Shown piece after piece: positions 63,870 through 64,000 of a DNA stretch of 64,000 nucleotides. The translations under genes were made by a program, and so were the position numbers. The notes beneath the pieces are model-generated. The model was not told where the DNA came from and made no database searches. It was given only the letters and a program-made list of their open reading frames with translations. The stretch's first letter is position 1; every line of letters begins with the position of its first letter. This DNA comes from Paraburkholderia graminis C4D1M (GTDB lineage: Bacteria > Pseudomonadota > Gammaproteobacteria > Burkholderiales > Burkholderiaceae), in assembly GCF_000172415.1 (NCBI RefSeq), contig NZ_ABLD01000025.1, forward strand, positions 39,700-103,699. Direction: 5' to 3'.

Positions 63870-64000
63870 GGATCAAGCCTTACGGGCAATTAGTATCAGT
63901 TAGCTGAACGCATTACTGCGCTTACACACCTGACCTATCAACGTCCTGGTCTTGAACGACCCTTCAAGGGGCTCGAAGCCCCGGGGATATCTCATCTTAA
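63870..64000 (-). rRNA. rrl: 23S ribosomal RNA, 3' end (partial)
   Basis: The reverse complement holds the conserved 3' end, running to GGCTTGATCC at about 63870, with the CTAATTGCCCGTAAGGCTTG segment. The remainder is beyond the window. The 5S gene follows after a spacer of about 230 bp, so the order is the usual 23S-5S. Confidence 0.93.

Noticed and set aside
1..64000. CRISPR arrays, tRNA genes, insertion sequences and integrase genes
   Set aside because: I found no regularly spaced repeats, no tRNA cloverleaf and no transposase or integrase in any frame, including at the ends of the 19.9-24.4 kb block.

Overview
The window is GC-rich chromosomal DNA from a beta-proteobacterium of the family Burkholderiaceae, most like Paraburkholderia or Caballeronia. 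The evidence is the codon and GC style, a DUF4148 small protein, GlxA-type AraC regulators, the choXWV-type transporter and the style of the 5S/23S rRNA. No genus marker was searched, so this is inference from gene content.

The main theme is complete catabolism of choline and glycine betaine to serine and pyruvate. Region 1 (1-15.8 kb): a partial LysR regulator, purU (+), then a long minus-strand run read as glyA, an M19 dipeptidase-like gene, a DUF5943 gene, dgcA, dgcB, etfA, etfB, gbcA, gbcB and a betaine-type substrate-binding protein. A divergent GlxA/GbdR-like activator follows. Region 2 (15.9-24.4 kb): a three-gene molybdenum hydroxylase module (cytochrome c, 2Fe-2S, Mo subunit) whose Mo subunit is 5'-truncated. 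It abuts a lower-GC stretch with a frameshifted GT2 glycosyltransferase, GtrA, a membrane glycosyltransferase-like protein and a putative toxin/DUF4279 immunity pair. Region 3 (24.5-29.7 kb): fdhA (formaldehyde dehydrogenase) divergent from betI-betB-betA, with a BetI-like operator between. Region 4 (29.9-36.5 kb): alkylsulfatase, class C beta-lactamase-like protein, an MFS transporter and a chimeric MalT/LysR regulator. Region 5 (36.3-48.9 kb): sdaA-soxB-soxD-soxA-soxG, a second GlxA regulator, and choV-choW-GlxA regulator-choX. Region 6 (49.4-63.4 kb): small secreted proteins, an SDR, a phospholipase C/acid phosphatase-like lipoprotein, a di-heme peroxidase, a HAD phosphatase, an AhpD-like protein, an orphan NuoM-like protein and an ABC-FtsX-AttH module. 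The window ends in the 5S gene and the 3' end of the 23S gene of an rRNA operon on the minus strand.

How the genes work together: ChoXWV and the separate binding protein bring in choline or betaine. BetA and BetB oxidise choline to betaine. GbcAB, DgcAB with EtfAB, and SoxBDAG remove the three methyl groups in turn. FdhA and PurU handle the formaldehyde and folate-bound C1 units. GlyA and SdaA take glycine to serine and pyruvate. Three GlxA/AraC regulators and BetI are the likely controls. A direct-repeat half-site TRCGAC spaced 21 bp apart lies upstream of both transport operons.

The least ordinary items are the MalT/LysR chimera, the M19 protein lacking three metal ligands, the toxin/immunity pair, an apparent one-base deletion at the start of dgcB, the truncated Mo subunit, and an orphan NuoM.
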